Below, in pieces: positions 36,178-45,606 of a stretch of DNA of 64,000 nucleotides. Position numbers and translations under genes: made by a program. Positions within the stretch are counted from its first letter, which is position 1. The number at the start of each line of letters is the position of its first letter. The stretch comes from Flavobacteriaceae bacterium PS02334. Lineage in GTDB: Bacteria; Bacteroidota; Bacteroidia; Flavobacteriales; Flavobacteriaceae. The stretch lies in contig JASCOH010000011.1 in assembly GCA_029959295.1 (NCBI GenBank), positions 1 through 64,000 of the forward strand. Direction: 5' to 3'. The notes beneath the pieces were generated by a model. The model had not been told where the DNA came from and searched no databases. It worked only from the letters and a program-made list of their open reading frames with translations.

Positions 36178-36816
36178 TTACAACACCGTAATTGCGCCCA
36201 AATATTGGCTGGTGCTTTTCAGCGCAGTTTCAGAGGCAATCATGAAAGCCCAGCACTGCACTTCGCTTCCTGTCAAATAAGCCGGCAAGACGATTGTAGC
36301 GTCACTGTCTGACCTAACCCCTGCATTTAAGAAAAATTCATAAAAGTGCCCGATCGGCTCATACACCACAACCATCAATTTGTCATTGTCGCGAGCGTTT
36401 CCTTGAGGATTGTTTATCCATTCAAGCTTCAGCTTTCCGCCTGCAATGGCAATGGCGGTCATATTTTGCGGCGCTAATAATGTTCCTCTAGAAAAAAGTG
36501 CCTTGTCATAAAGCAGGCGTGCTTCTGTATCTTCAAATTCTACGGCTTCCTTCAAATGATAGGATGTCGCCAAATTGTATCGGGATTGCGTGCCTGCAGG
36601 TGACCCAAAATAGTCAGACAAAATGCTGTTTGCCGGAGTAAGAAATCGTGTCACCGCAGCAAACTTTGCCCTTTGTGCCAGCTGTCCAAGCGTCGGTACC
36701 TTTTTTGTCTTTTTTGGCCTGCCTCGCATCACATTCTTCCCTCTAAAGCTTGCCCCAACAACAGGACCTACCAATCCTGAAAATGCTCCTAAAATGCCTT
36801 GTTCATAAGTTCCCAT
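36178..36816 (-). CDS. DUF6266 family protein
   Basis: It encodes 212 residues with no signal peptide. The N-terminus GILGAFSGLVGPVVGASFRGKNVMRGRP and the QRAKFAAVTRFL segment are the family pattern of DUF6266 proteins, which occur (often in several copies) in Bacteroidota. The rest is beta-rich. Function is unknown. It is convergent with the AraC gene and lies just left of the restriction-modification region, but no link to that system is visible. Confidence 0.8.
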   Translation of the reverse strand: MGTYEQGILGAFSGLVGPVVGASFRGKNVMRGRPKKTKKVPTLGQLAQRAKFAAVTRFLTPANSILSDYFGSPAGTQSRYNLATSYHLKEAVEFEDTEARLLYDKALFSRGTLLAPQNMTAIAIAGGKLKLEWINNPQGNARDNDKLMVVVYEPIGHFYEFFLNAGVRSDSDATIVLPAYLTGSEVQCWAFMIASETALKSTSQYLGAITVL

Positions 36817-37209
36817 AAAATCAAAATTTAAAGTTTATATTTTGTTTTGCCAAAGCCTTTTCTTGGCATTGGATAGAGCGAATGTAGCGTGCTTTTTAAA
36901 GCGTCTGACATCGTGACGTTTCTTGACAGGCCGTGAAATTATTGATGCATTTTGAAAGAAATTATTGCCAGTGAAACCAATGACCGATTATGACCGCTAT
37001 TGAACGGCTGGTCGATTTTTAACCGTACTTTGTTCGAGGTTTGTTAGAGGTTTGTTCGTCTCGATACTATCAAAGTGGGGCTTGTGTCGAACAAGGTTCG
37101 AACCAATCTAGAACCGAGTGCCTGAAAGGGGTGTATCAAAATTTGCAAGTACAAAATAAAAAAGCCCACTCTGGACAGAATAGGCTTGGGCGATGTGCGC
37201 AAAATTACG
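36817..37209. other. Non-coding junction left of the restriction-modification region
   Basis: This 393-base stretch holds no convincing gene. Repeated GAGGTTTGTT words (about 37036-37056), and a GGTTCGAACC palindrome near 37093, are present. A weak leftward hairpin with a T run (about 37166-37195) may end the HTH gene. It could be the left boundary of an inserted module, but no integrase or duplicated end was found. Confidence 0.4.
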
Positions 37210-37434
37210 CTATAGTTCGTTTCTGATTTTCATAAAATTCATAATCAGCTCATAAGGATAGTAATATTTCCTGCCGATCTTTTTATAGTTTACAATTTTT
37301 GATTTCCGCCAGCGAAACAAGGTACTGTCGCTAATCTTAAACATGATTTTCATTTGGGAATTGTCAAGAAACATGATTTCCAAATTTGGATTGGCAAGCC
37401 GGGGGCTTGATTTTGCATTGCTTAGTTTTTTCAT
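37210..37434 (-). CDS. Small helix-turn-helix DNA-binding protein
   Basis: It encodes 74 residues. The C-terminal half reads MKIMFKISDSTLFRWRKSK then a wing-like YKKIGRKYYYPYELI, the layout of excisionase/MerR-type HTH (HTH_17-like) proteins that bind with a winged helix. The N-terminus is short and basic. It is divergent from hsdR with a 300-base spacer. It might regulate the type I operon or be a relic of a mobile element; both are inference. Confidence 0.72.
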   Translation of the reverse strand: MKKLSNAKSSPRLANPNLEIMFLDNSQMKIMFKISDSTLFRWRKSKIVNYKKIGRKYYYPYELIMNFMKIRNEL

Positions 37435-37680
37435 AAAAGTGCAGGTTTAATGGAATAGATAAAATCATTTTTTTTAATAACTTTTTAAAACAAATAACAG
37501 ATAAAAACAAAATTAAATAACTTTTATTGTGTTTTATTAGCGTTAATTAAATTGTAATAATTCACCTATTGTTTGTTAATTTAAATCTTGATTTTTGGAA
37601 ATTAAAAATTTAATTGAAGTGTGGACAACCGTAATGGTATGTAGAAAATGTTTGGTAGTTTGGAAACAAAACTGTATGTG
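37435..37680. other. Long AT-rich spacer upstream of hsdR
   Basis: Very AT-rich, no ORF of note. It separates the HTH gene from hsdR, both reading outward, and must hold both promoters. The hsdR promoter lies at its right edge. Confidence 0.5.
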
Positions 37681-37712
37681 TTGAAAATAGCTCAAAGCAT
37701 TTTGTATATTTA
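37681..37712 (+). promoter_or_regulatory. Promoter of the type I restriction operon
   Basis: TTG at 37681-37683 and TATATTTA at 37705-37712 (one mismatch to TAnnTTTG) are separated by 21 bases, within the 17-21 range for flavobacterial promoters. The hsdR ATG follows 22 bases later. Confidence 0.6.
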
Positions 37713-37734
37713 CGAATATTTAAGAAAACAATAA

Positions 37735-40700
37735 ATGACCTTCAACGAAGATTCCAGAGTAAAAATACCAGCGATATTGCATTTGATGCGGTTAGGCTAT
37801 CAATATATTTCTTTATGTAATCAAAATAGGATTGAGGAGAGTAATGTTTTTTCTTCTATTTTTATTCCTAAAATTTCCTCCATCAATGGAATTTCTGAAC
37901 AGGAAACACTTCGTTTGCTTGATGAGATAAATCTTGAATTAGATTATGAAGATTTAGGCAAGAAATTTTATGAACGACTGACCGCTACTTCAGGTATAAA
38001 GTTGATTGACTTTGAAAATTTCGAAAATAATGACTTTCACATTACCACGGAACTTACATGTAAATCAGGTGACGAAGAATTTAGACCTGATATTACTGTA
38101 TTAGTCAATGGGATCCCTCTAGCATTTATTGAAGTTAAAAAACCACACAACAAAGACGGTGTAATAGCTGAACGAAATCGTATTAATGCCCGTTTTAAAA
38201 ACAAACATTTCCGACGATTTGCAAATATTACACAGTTGATGGTTTTTTCTAATAATATGGAATATGAAGATGGGATTGTTGATCCTATTTTTGGTGCATT
38301 TTATGCCACGTCATCTTATGAATCTCTTTATTTCAACTTTTTTAGAGAAGATAACGATTATCCTGTAAATCAGAGATTAATTGAAATTAATGAAGCTGAA
38401 GAAAATGCTTTACTGAAGGATAATAACCTAATGGTTATTAAGAATAGTCCAGAATATATTACCAATAAACAGCCTTATACTCCAACTCATAAAATCCTAA
38501 CTTCACTATTTGCTAAAGAACGTTTAGCTTTTATTTTACAGTTTGCTATTGCGTATGTTGAAGAGGAAAACAACGGTAAAAAAGATTTGCAAAAACACAT
38601 TATGCGTTATCCGCAATTATTTGCTACGCAAGCTATTGCTACAAAATTAGAACAAGGTCAAAACAAAGGAATTATATGGCATACCCAAGGATCAGGAAAA
38701 ACAGCTCTCGCATACTTCAATGTCAAGCATTTGACTAAATACTATGCAAAGAAACAGATTATTCCAAAGTTTTATTTTATTGTAGACCGAATAGATTTAT
38801 TGATACAAGCAACTGGTGAATTTTCTAATCGTGGGTTAAAAGTCAATTCTATTAATTCAAAACAAGATTTTACCAAAGACCTGCAAATTGTGGGAGCAAT
38901 TCATAACGACAGTGGCATTCCAGAAATCACAGTAGTTAATATTCAAAAATTTAGTGAAGACGCTACTGCTATAGAAACTGCACACTATGACATAAACGTT
39001 CAAAGAATTTTCTTTTTAGATGAAGCCCATAGAAGCTATAATCCAAAAGGTAATTATTTAGCAAATCTGGTTAATTCCGATCGTAAGGCAGTCATTATTG
39101 CTTTAACAGGAACACCTTTATTAAGAGAAGTTGCCAAAGAATATGACTCCAAAATGCTGTTTGGAAATTACTTTCATAAATACTATTACAATATGTCTAT
39201 TGCAGACGGCTACACTTTACGACTGATTCGTGAAGAGATAGAAGGTGGATTCAAGATGCAGATGAAAGATGTAATGGACCAGATTAAGGTTTTACAGGGA
39301 GATATTAAAGCTTCTGAATTGTATGCACATCCATCATTTGCAGAGCCTTTGTTAGATTATATTACTAAGGATTTAATCCAATTCAGAAGAGATCATCAAG
39401 ATACTTCATTAGGCGGAATGGTAGTTTGTGATTCGGCAGACCAGGCCAAAGAACTTTTCCGTTTATTTCAAGAGAAATATGATATTCAGGAAACTAATGC
39501 AAGCATATTAATGGCTGCAGAACCACATACAAAATATGGCAAGGAAGAACCAAACCTTACTGCTGCTTTAATTTTACACGATGAAAATGACAAAGGCATC
39601 CGTAAAGAACTTATTAATGCTTACAAAAAAGCTAAGGTTGATATATTATTTGTATATAATATGCTTCTCACAGGCTTTGATGCAAAACGCCTAAAGAAAT
39701 TGTATTTAGCTCGTGTTATTCAAGATCACAATTTATTACAGACTTTAACGCGTGTTAATCGTCCTTATAAAAAATATAAATATGGTTATGTTGTTGATTT
39801 CGCAGATATTTCAAAAGCTTTTGACCGTACTAACAGATTATATTTTGACGAGTTACAAGATCAGTTAGGTAATGAAATGGAGATGTATTCTTATCTTTTT
39901 AAGTCCCAAGAAGAAATTCAAGCAGAAATCAAGGAAATCAAAGAGACCTTATTTCATTACGATACTCAGAATAGAGAACTATTCTCACAGCAAATAGCTC
40001 AAATTACCGATAAACAAGAGCTGACACGATTACTAAAAGCTTTGAAAACAGCAAAGGAACTGAAAAATATTATTGCTGTAAACAATTATGAAGCCCTAGA
40101 CGGCATTGCTAATTTTGATGTTTGGAACCGCTTACTGATTGAAACACAAAACAGGTTAGATAATCTGAATTTTGTTGAAAGCATCGGTAATGAAGAAGCT
40201 TCGAGAAATCTGCTCAATACAGCCCTGGAAGACATCGTCTTTCAGTTTATCAAAGTTGACGAAAGCGAATTGGTCTTAGCGGATGAATTTAAAGATATCT
40301 TGCGCAAGACACGTGAATCTTTACAAACAAATTTCGATCAGTATGATCCGCAATTTGTAAGTTTGCGTGAAGAATTGGAACGCATCTTCAAAAAGAAAAA
40401 TCTGAATGAAACGACACAGGAAGACATGATTGAGAATATGCGTCTACTGCAAAAAATTTACGATAAAGCCAAAGAGCTAAACCGTAAAAATGCTTTAATT
40501 AAGGCCAAATATGAAAGCGATGAAAAATATGCTCGCATCCATAAAAGGTTGAGTGAAAAAGGAACTCTGAATGCAAAAGAAACACAACTTCATAATGCCT
40601 TAATGCAGGTAAAACAACAAGTTGATGATAAACTTGAAGGGCAAAAAGACTTGATGAATAACGAGGCATTCTTTAAAAAATACTTAATGCAGGTGGTGAT

Positions 40701-40806
40701 CAACGAATTCAGGAAAAAAGAAAATATTTCATTAGACTTTGCGACAACAGAGAACATAAATCATTTAATTGTGAATGAATATTTACAACAGTATCATTTA
40801 AGATGA
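37735..40806 (+). CDS. hsdR: Type I restriction enzyme, R subunit (HsdR)
   Basis: It encodes 1023 residues, the size of EcoR124-class HsdR. The N-terminal PD-(D/E)XK nuclease shows RPDITVLVNGIPLAFIEVKK (Asp119, Glu133, Lys135). The SF2 motor shows HTQGSGKTAL (Walker A, about 318-323), FLDEAHRSY (DEAH 429-432), ALTGTPLL (motif III) and later DILFVYNMLLTGFDA and TRVNRPYKKYKYG (motifs V and VI). A coiled C-terminal helical part follows. It translocates DNA and cuts distant from unmethylated sites as part of R2M2S. Its last 4 bases overlap the start of the following nuclease gene, so the operon is tightly packed. Confidence 0.96.
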   Translation: MTFNEDSRVKIPAILHLMRLGYQYISLCNQNRIEESNVFSSIFIPKISSINGISEQETLRLLDEINLELDYEDLGKKFYERLTATSGIKLIDFENFENNDFHITTELTCKSGDEEFRPDITVLVNGIPLAFIEVKKPHNKDGVIAERNRINARFKNKHFRRFANITQLMVFSNNMEYEDGIVDPIFGAFYATSSYESLYFNFFREDNDYPVNQRLIEINEAEENALLKDNNLMVIKNSPEYITNKQPYTPTHKILTSLFAKERLAFILQFAIAYVEEENNGKKDLQKHIMRYPQLFATQAIATKLEQGQNKGIIWHTQGSGKTALAYFNVKHLTKYYAKKQIIPKFYFIVDRIDLLIQATGEFSNRGLKVNSINSKQDFTKDLQIVGAIHNDSGIPEITVVNIQKFSEDATAIETAHYDINVQRIFFLDEAHRSYNPKGNYLANLVNSDRKAVIIALTGTPLLREVAKEYDSKMLFGNYFHKYYYNMSIADGYTLRLIREEIEGGFKMQMKDVMDQIKVLQGDIKASELYAHPSFAEPLLDYITKDLIQFRRDHQDTSLGGMVVCDSADQAKELFRLFQEKYDIQETNASILMAAEPHTKYGKEEPNLTAALILHDENDKGIRKELINAYKKAKVDILFVYNMLLTGFDAKRLKKLYLARVIQDHNLLQTLTRVNRPYKKYKYGYVVDFADISKAFDRTNRLYFDELQDQLGNEMEMYSYLFKSQEEIQAEIKEIKETLFHYDTQNRELFSQQIAQITDKQELTRLLKALKTAKELKNIIAVNNYEALDGIANFDVWNRLLIETQNRLDNLNFVESIGNEEASRNLLNTALEDIVFQFIKVDESELVLADEFKDILRKTRESLQTNFDQYDPQFVSLREELERIFKKKNLNETTQEDMIENMRLLQKIYDKAKELNRKNALIKAKYESDEKYARIHKRLSEKGTLNAKETQLHNALMQVKQQVDDKLEGQKDLMNNEAFFKKYLMQVVINEFRKKENISLDFATTENINHLIVNEYLQQYHLR

Positions 40807-41918
40807 ACAAAGTAAAAATTGAAGCTCCAAATATTTTTAAATATGCTACAAAAGAGCTCTCTCAAGATGCCTTTTTATGTTGGTTATTTTCATTTGCAGA
40901 CATAGATTACAAATATTCTGATTATAACAATTTACACAAAGTAGCTCTAAATTTACTGAACAAATTTATTGATGTAGATGGATACATCATTAAGAAAGTC
41001 ATCGTTAAGAAGCAAATTAAAAATATTGATATTTGGATAGAAATAAATTCTGAATTACTAATCGTAATCGAAGATAAAACGAATAGTGTAGCCAGCGATA
41101 ATCAACTGTCTAAATATTACAAAACAGCACGCGACTATTGCATAAAAAATAAATTTCAGCACCCAATTTGCATATATTTTAAAACAGGAAGAGAAACTCT
41201 AAAAGTTTTCAATAGTTCAAATATAGATGGGAAATGGAAATATTTTTCATTAAAAGCATTAATTGACATTTTAACTCCATTTGAAGAAAAAATTGACCAT
41301 CCTTACTTTCAGGATTTTCATAGAATAACCAAACAACGTTTTGACTTAACTAGTAATTTCGACAGACACATATTTAAAGGTGATCTTAAAAAATTAGATA
41401 ATGAGTTAATTGAAGCTTTTTATTCCAAATTAGAAGACGATAAGATATTTCATAATTGGAAATATCTTGATTCTAGAGGTGTAAGGAGATATTATGCAAA
41501 CAATTACTCCTATCAAGCAAATACTGCAAATGTCTATTTACAGCTTGATAGGATGGATCTGAAATTAAGGATCGACTTAGGCAAATTGGGAAATGAGAAA
41601 GGAAAAATTTATAAGAAGTTTCAAGAAAATTTAAAAAGAAATGACATCAAGTCAATTTATTCTGGAGTACGTTCAATCATAGAAAACCACTCAAAATTCA
41701 ATGGAACAGTTTGTAAGCCTTTTAAATTTGCTTCACATAACTTTTTAATCTTTGCAATGATTCCGCCAGAGATATGGTTTCATAATAACAGTTCGGGATC
41801 TATGGATTATGAAAGAACAAAAGAAAAGATTAAATCTATTAACAAAGATTTATTCGAAGTCACGGAACAGCATCAGCAAGAAATTTTAGACATTGTAAAT
41901 ATTGCATTTAAAAATTAA
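40803..41918 (+). CDS. PD-(D/E)XK nuclease-like protein inside the type I operon
   Basis: It encodes 371 residues. Near the start is KELSQDAFLCWLFSF, then NIDIWIEI (Asp76) and LLIVIEDKTNS (Glu90-Asp-Lys92), followed by NQLSKYYKTA; this E...D...ExK...Q order is that of PDDEXK_4-like (PF14281-type) nucleases. The remainder is a beta-rich region without another known domain. The family occurs in defence islands, but its job within type I operons is not known to me. Its ATG overlaps the hsdR stop (40803-40806), and hsdM begins 10 bases after its stop, so it is almost certainly expressed with the restriction system. Confidence 0.85.
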   Translation: MNKVKIEAPNIFKYATKELSQDAFLCWLFSFADIDYKYSDYNNLHKVALNLLNKFIDVDGYIIKKVIVKKQIKNIDIWIEINSELLIVIEDKTNSVASDNQLSKYYKTARDYCIKNKFQHPICIYFKTGRETLKVFNSSNIDGKWKYFSLKALIDILTPFEEKIDHPYFQDFHRITKQRFDLTSNFDRHIFKGDLKKLDNELIEAFYSKLEDDKIFHNWKYLDSRGVRRYYANNYSYQANTANVYLQLDRMDLKLRIDLGKLGNEKGKIYKKFQENLKRNDIKSIYSGVRSIIENHSKFNGTVCKPFKFASHNFLIFAMIPPEIWFHNNSSGSMDYERTKEKIKSINKDLFEVTEQHQQEILDIVNIAFKN

Positions 41919-41928
41919 ATAGTACAAC

Positions 41929-43545
41929 ATGACTCAGGACATAACTTTCATTACCAAAACCAAGTCGCTAATCGACAACCTTAAAAGCGTTTGCGCCAAT
42001 TACGGTCTCGGCAATGATGGAAACGAATTCAAAATTATTACCCAGGTATTTTTATATAAATTTCTGAACGACAAATTCCGTTATGAAGTAAAAAAGGAAA
42101 TGCCTCAATTAGCAGATGTCGATAATTTATCTGATGCTTTGATTAAATTGAAAGAAGACGAATACTCCTTTCTGTTAGGTGGTTTAGACCCAAATGTACC
42201 CCGATTACAGCCCTATCAACTGATTTCTTCATTATTTAAAAAACAAAATGATGGCGATTTTGCAAAACTGTTTGACGATACCTTACGCCAAATCAGTATC
42301 GAAAATGCTGACGTATTCTCAGTTAAATCATCATCAGGAGCTAAGGATAAATTGTTTGATGAACTGAGCCAGTTTATTTCTGACGCTTCTCAGCGGGATG
42401 CTTTTTGCAAAGCTTTAATCAATAAGCTTTTTGAGTTTAGTTTTGAAGAAATGTTTGAGCAGAAATATGATTTCTTTGCTACAATCTTCGAATATTTGAT
42501 CAAAGATTACAATACTGACTCTGGCGGTAAATATGCTGAATATTACACCCCTCATGCCGTTGCTAGAATTATGGCAAAAATAATGGTTCCGGGACCTGTG
42601 AAAGGGGTGAAATGTTATGATCCAAGTGCTGGATCAGGAACATTGTTAATGAGTATAGCGCACGAGATTGGTGAAGAAAACTGTACGATTTATTCAGAAG
42701 ACATTTCGCAGAAGTCAAGCAATATGTTGCGATTAAATTTGGTACTAAACAACCTTACCCATTCGATACCAAACGTAATTAAAACCAATACCATTGGAGA
42801 ACCGAATTACTTGGAGACAAAATTTGACTACATCGTGTCAAATCCGCCGTTTAAATTAGACTTTTCAGATTTTCACGCAGATTTGGGGAAAGATATTTTT
42901 AAGACAAGATTTTTTGCAGGGATTCCAAACATTCCAAAAAGCAAAAAAGAATCGATGTCAATTTATCTTTTATTTATTCAACATATTATGCACAGCTTAA
43001 GTAAGACCGGAAAAGCTGCCATTGTAGTACCTACTGGATTTATAACAGCACAATCAGGCATTGAAAAGAAAATTCGTGAACGCCTGATCACAAATGGTTG
43101 GTTACGCGGCGTGGTAAGCATGCCGAGCAATATTTTCGCAAGTACGGGAACCAATGTTTCTGTTTTATTTTTTGATAAGGAAGCCGATAGTGAGCATATC
43201 GTTTTAATGGACGCTTCAAAGCTCGGACAGACTGTAAAAGAAGGCAAGAACCAGCGAACAGTTTTAACAAGAGACGAAGAGGCTAAAATTGTAGAAACTT
43301 TCAATAACAAAGAGGCAATCGAAGATCTTTCAGTAGTGGTTACTAAAGAACAAATCATTGAAAAAAACTACAGCTTCAGCGCAGGACAATATTTTGAGGT
43401 AAAAATTGAATATGTAGAAATCACAGCAGAAGAATTTCAAAATAAGATGACTGTTTTTGAAAATAATTTGAGCGCTATGTTTGCTGAAAGCGCAGAGTTG
43501 GAAAAGAAAATACAGGATAATTTGAAAAAGTTGAGGTATGAGTAA
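41929..43545 (+). CDS. hsdM: Type I DNA methyltransferase, M subunit (HsdM)
   Basis: It encodes 538 residues. An N-terminal helical bundle (about 1-140: LKSVCANYGLGNDGNEFK) is followed by the N6-adenine methyltransferase: GGKYAEYYTPHAVARIM, CYDPSAGSGTLLM (motif I, AdoMet), and VSNPPFKLDF (motif IV catalytic NPPF). The C-terminal coiled coil (about 500-538) would contact HsdS. It protects host sites by adenine methylation and forms the core of the R2M2S complex. It overlaps hsdS by 8 bases. Confidence 0.96.
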   Translation: MTQDITFITKTKSLIDNLKSVCANYGLGNDGNEFKIITQVFLYKFLNDKFRYEVKKEMPQLADVDNLSDALIKLKEDEYSFLLGGLDPNVPRLQPYQLISSLFKKQNDGDFAKLFDDTLRQISIENADVFSVKSSSGAKDKLFDELSQFISDASQRDAFCKALINKLFEFSFEEMFEQKYDFFATIFEYLIKDYNTDSGGKYAEYYTPHAVARIMAKIMVPGPVKGVKCYDPSAGSGTLLMSIAHEIGEENCTIYSEDISQKSSNMLRLNLVLNNLTHSIPNVIKTNTIGEPNYLETKFDYIVSNPPFKLDFSDFHADLGKDIFKTRFFAGIPNIPKSKKESMSIYLLFIQHIMHSLSKTGKAAIVVPTGFITAQSGIEKKIRERLITNGWLRGVVSMPSNIFASTGTNVSVLFFDKEADSEHIVLMDASKLGQTVKEGKNQRTVLTRDEEAKIVETFNNKEAIEDLSVVVTKEQIIEKNYSFSAGQYFEVKIEYVEITAEEFQNKMTVFENNLSAMFAESAELEKKIQDNLKKLRYE

Positions 43546-44110
43546 GTTCGTAAAATTAAGAGATGTTTGTATACGCATTACAGATGGTGCTCATTACAGC
43601 CCTGCTGGCGTCAAAGAAGGATTTCCGATGTTGTCAGTCAAAGATATGAGAGATAATGGTTTTGATTATTCTGCCTGTAAATTTATTTCAAAAGTTGATT
43701 TTGACGATTTAGTTAGAAATGATTGCAAACCTTTAATTAATGACATTTTAATTGCTAAGGATGGTAGCTACTTAAAACATGTTTTTGTTACAAAAAATGA
43801 AATCGATCAGGCAATTTTATCTTCTATAGGAATTTTGAGGCCAGATCTTAATTCTATAGTTCCCGAATATTTAAAATATTATTTACAGACTAAATCGGTT
43901 AAAGATACGGTTGCAAAGAAATATGTTTCAGGAAGTGCTTTACCAAGAATTATTTTAAAAAACTTTGGAGAAATAGATATTCTAAATTCGGATATATCAA
44001 CCCAACAAAAAATAGCTTCAACTTTATCTACCATAGATGATAAAATAGAGCTTAACAATCGGATAAATTATCATTTAGCTTATCAACGATTGAGAAAACC
44101 AATAAAATAA
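43538..44110 (+). CDS. hsdS: Type I specificity subunit (HsdS), single-TRD half-size form
   Basis: It encodes 190 residues, against about 400 for usual HsdS. It has one target-recognition domain: KLRDVCIRITDGAHYSPAG, GFPMLSVKDM, ILIAKDGSYLKHVFV and GSALPRIILKNFGEIDI. One central-type helix follows (STQQKIASTLSTIDDKIELNNRIN), and then LAYQRLRKPIK and stop. The second TRD and second spacer helix are missing, and no remnant follows before the terminator 25 bases on. It is either a natural half-subunit that dimerises to read a symmetric site, or a truncation. No second hsdS cassette or recombinase is in the window. Confidence 0.9.
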   Translation: MSKFVKLRDVCIRITDGAHYSPAGVKEGFPMLSVKDMRDNGFDYSACKFISKVDFDDLVRNDCKPLINDILIAKDGSYLKHVFVTKNEIDQAILSSIGILRPDLNSIVPEYLKYYLQTKSVKDTVAKKYVSGSALPRIILKNFGEIDILNSDISTQQKIASTLSTIDDKIELNNRINYHLAYQRLRKPIK

Positions 44111-44135
44111 ACAGACTAACTTTATTTACAAACCA

Positions 44136-44168
44136 AAAAAGGCAACTGCTCATCACAGTTGCCTTTTT
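44136..44168. terminator. Bidirectional terminator
   Basis: Stem AAAAAGGCAACTG (44136-44148) pairs with CAGTTGCCTTTTT (44156-44168). It closes the hsd operon and also the convergent transporter gene. Confidence 0.9.
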
Positions 44169-44187
44169 ATTATTATTAATAGCTAAA

Positions 44188-45606
44188 TCAATGCCCAGAA
44201 ACACCCTTAGCATGTTCCACAAACTTTAATTTCTTGGCACAATACAATCCGAAGAAAAGAATGTACAGGTAACAGAATACCGGAACGATAAAAGATTTCT
44301 GCACGCCAAAGTCAGAATCAGCAAGCGCACCTTGAACCAGCGGCACTAAAGCGCCACCCAAAATCGCCATGACCAATAACGAAGAACCCTGGCTGGTATA
44401 TTTTCCAAGTCCTGCGATACCTAAAGTGTAGATATTTGAGAACATGATCGAGTTAAAGATTCCTATGCCCAAAACGCTGTACATTGCCATATAGCCTGTG
44501 CTGAACATCGTTGACAGCAACAAGATGACGTTGATCGAAGCAAAGATGGCCAAGGTTCTTGCCGGCGCAGATTTGCCCACCATAAACGCTGCAAAGTTCA
44601 ACACCAAGAAAATCAGGAAGAAACTCATTTGGTCAAAAGTCAAATCTACAATGCTATAAATCAACAAGAAAACTGCTCCCGCTGTAAGGATCATGTAAAT
44701 TGCTTTTTTACTGGCACTGATGCTGTGGTTTAAAGAAATCGCGCCTAAGAAACGCCCAATCATCGCACCGCCCCAATACATCGCCAAATAGTTCTTGCTC
44801 ACTGCTTCAGACAATCCGGTCACGCTCGGCAATTCTAAAAAGCTGATGATGAAGCTTCCCACGGCTACTTCTCCGCCAACATAGCAGAAAATGCCAAGTA
44901 CGCCCAAACGCAACTGTGGGAAAGTCAAGGCGCCCAGTCCTTTTTGTTCTGTTTCTTCCGTTTGGAACGAAGGCAGTTTTACGTTATAAATCAAAACGGC
45001 TACCAAAAGCAAGATTCCTGCAAACACAAGATATGGAATGCGCGTTGCTTCCGCAGTAATGTTGTGGTCGCCTCCTGGTCCGAAAACTAAATAACCTCCT
45101 AATATTGGGGCAATCGTAGTTCCGAAAGCATTAAAGGCCTGCGTCATGTTCAAGCGTCCTGATGCGCTGTCTTCTGTTCCTAACAAAGAAACATAAGCAT
45201 TGGCTGTAATCTGCAGGATAGTGAATCCCAAGCCTAACACGAACAAGGCTCCGAGGAATAATCCGTATACAGAAAAAGTCGCCGCCGGATAGAATAAAAT
45301 ACAGCCGATGGAAGACAAAACAATTCCGGCAAGGATGCCTTTTTTATACCCGACTTTGTTGATTGGGTCGCCTTTATAATATGAAATAGCGAAATATGCC
45401 AGCGAACCCAGGAAGTAAGCTCCGAAGAAACAGAACTGCACCAGCATCGATTCAACAAAACTTAGCGCAAATAATTTCTTCAAATAAGGAATCAGAATGT
45501 CGTTCATGCAGGTGATAAATCCCCACATAAAGAAGAGCAACGTAATGGTAATCAGCGGCACTGTATAATTAGGACGCGACTGATCAGTGATTTTAGAGTT
45601 ATTCAT
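44188..45606 (-). CDS. FucP/GluP-family sugar:H+ symporter (MFS)
   Basis: It encodes 472 residues and twelve transmembrane helices. The start LFFMWGFITCMNDILIPYLK and the TASGRLNMTQAFNAFGTTIAP-like region (here SASGRLNMTQAFNAFG) are typical of the L-fucose/glucose/galactose permease group, found in the inner membrane. From sequence the sugar cannot be named (fucose, glucose, galactose or N-acetylglucosamine are all handled by relatives). It stands alone between the restriction operon and the J-domain/KTSC gene; no kinase or isomerase is adjacent. Confidence 0.92.
   Translation of the reverse strand: MNNSKITDQSRPNYTVPLITITLLFFMWGFITCMNDILIPYLKKLFALSFVESMLVQFCFFGAYFLGSLAYFAISYYKGDPINKVGYKKGILAGIVLSSIGCILFYPAATFSVYGLFLGALFVLGLGFTILQITANAYVSLLGTEDSASGRLNMTQAFNAFGTTIAPILGGYLVFGPGGDHNITAEATRIPYLVFAGILLLVAVLIYNVKLPSFQTEETEQKGLGALTFPQLRLGVLGIFCYVGGEVAVGSFIISFLELPSVTGLSEAVSKNYLAMYWGGAMIGRFLGAISLNHSISASKKAIYMILTAGAVFLLIYSIVDLTFDQMSFFLIFLVLNFAAFMVGKSAPARTLAIFASINVILLLSTMFSTGYMAMYSVLGIGIFNSIMFSNIYTLGIAGLGKYTSQGSSLLVMAILGGALVPLVQGALADSDFGVQKSFIVPVFCYLYILFFGLYCAKKLKFVEHAKGVSGH

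Noticed and set aside
37085-37105. GGTTCGAACC, like a tRNA T-arm
   Set aside because: No acceptor, D or anticodon stem can be drawn around it; a short palindrome only. It could be an attachment-site scrap but there is no integrase.
41929-44110. Phase-variable hsdS shuffling locus
   Set aside because: No second hsdS cassette, inverted repeats or recombinase gene lies near the single half-size hsdS.
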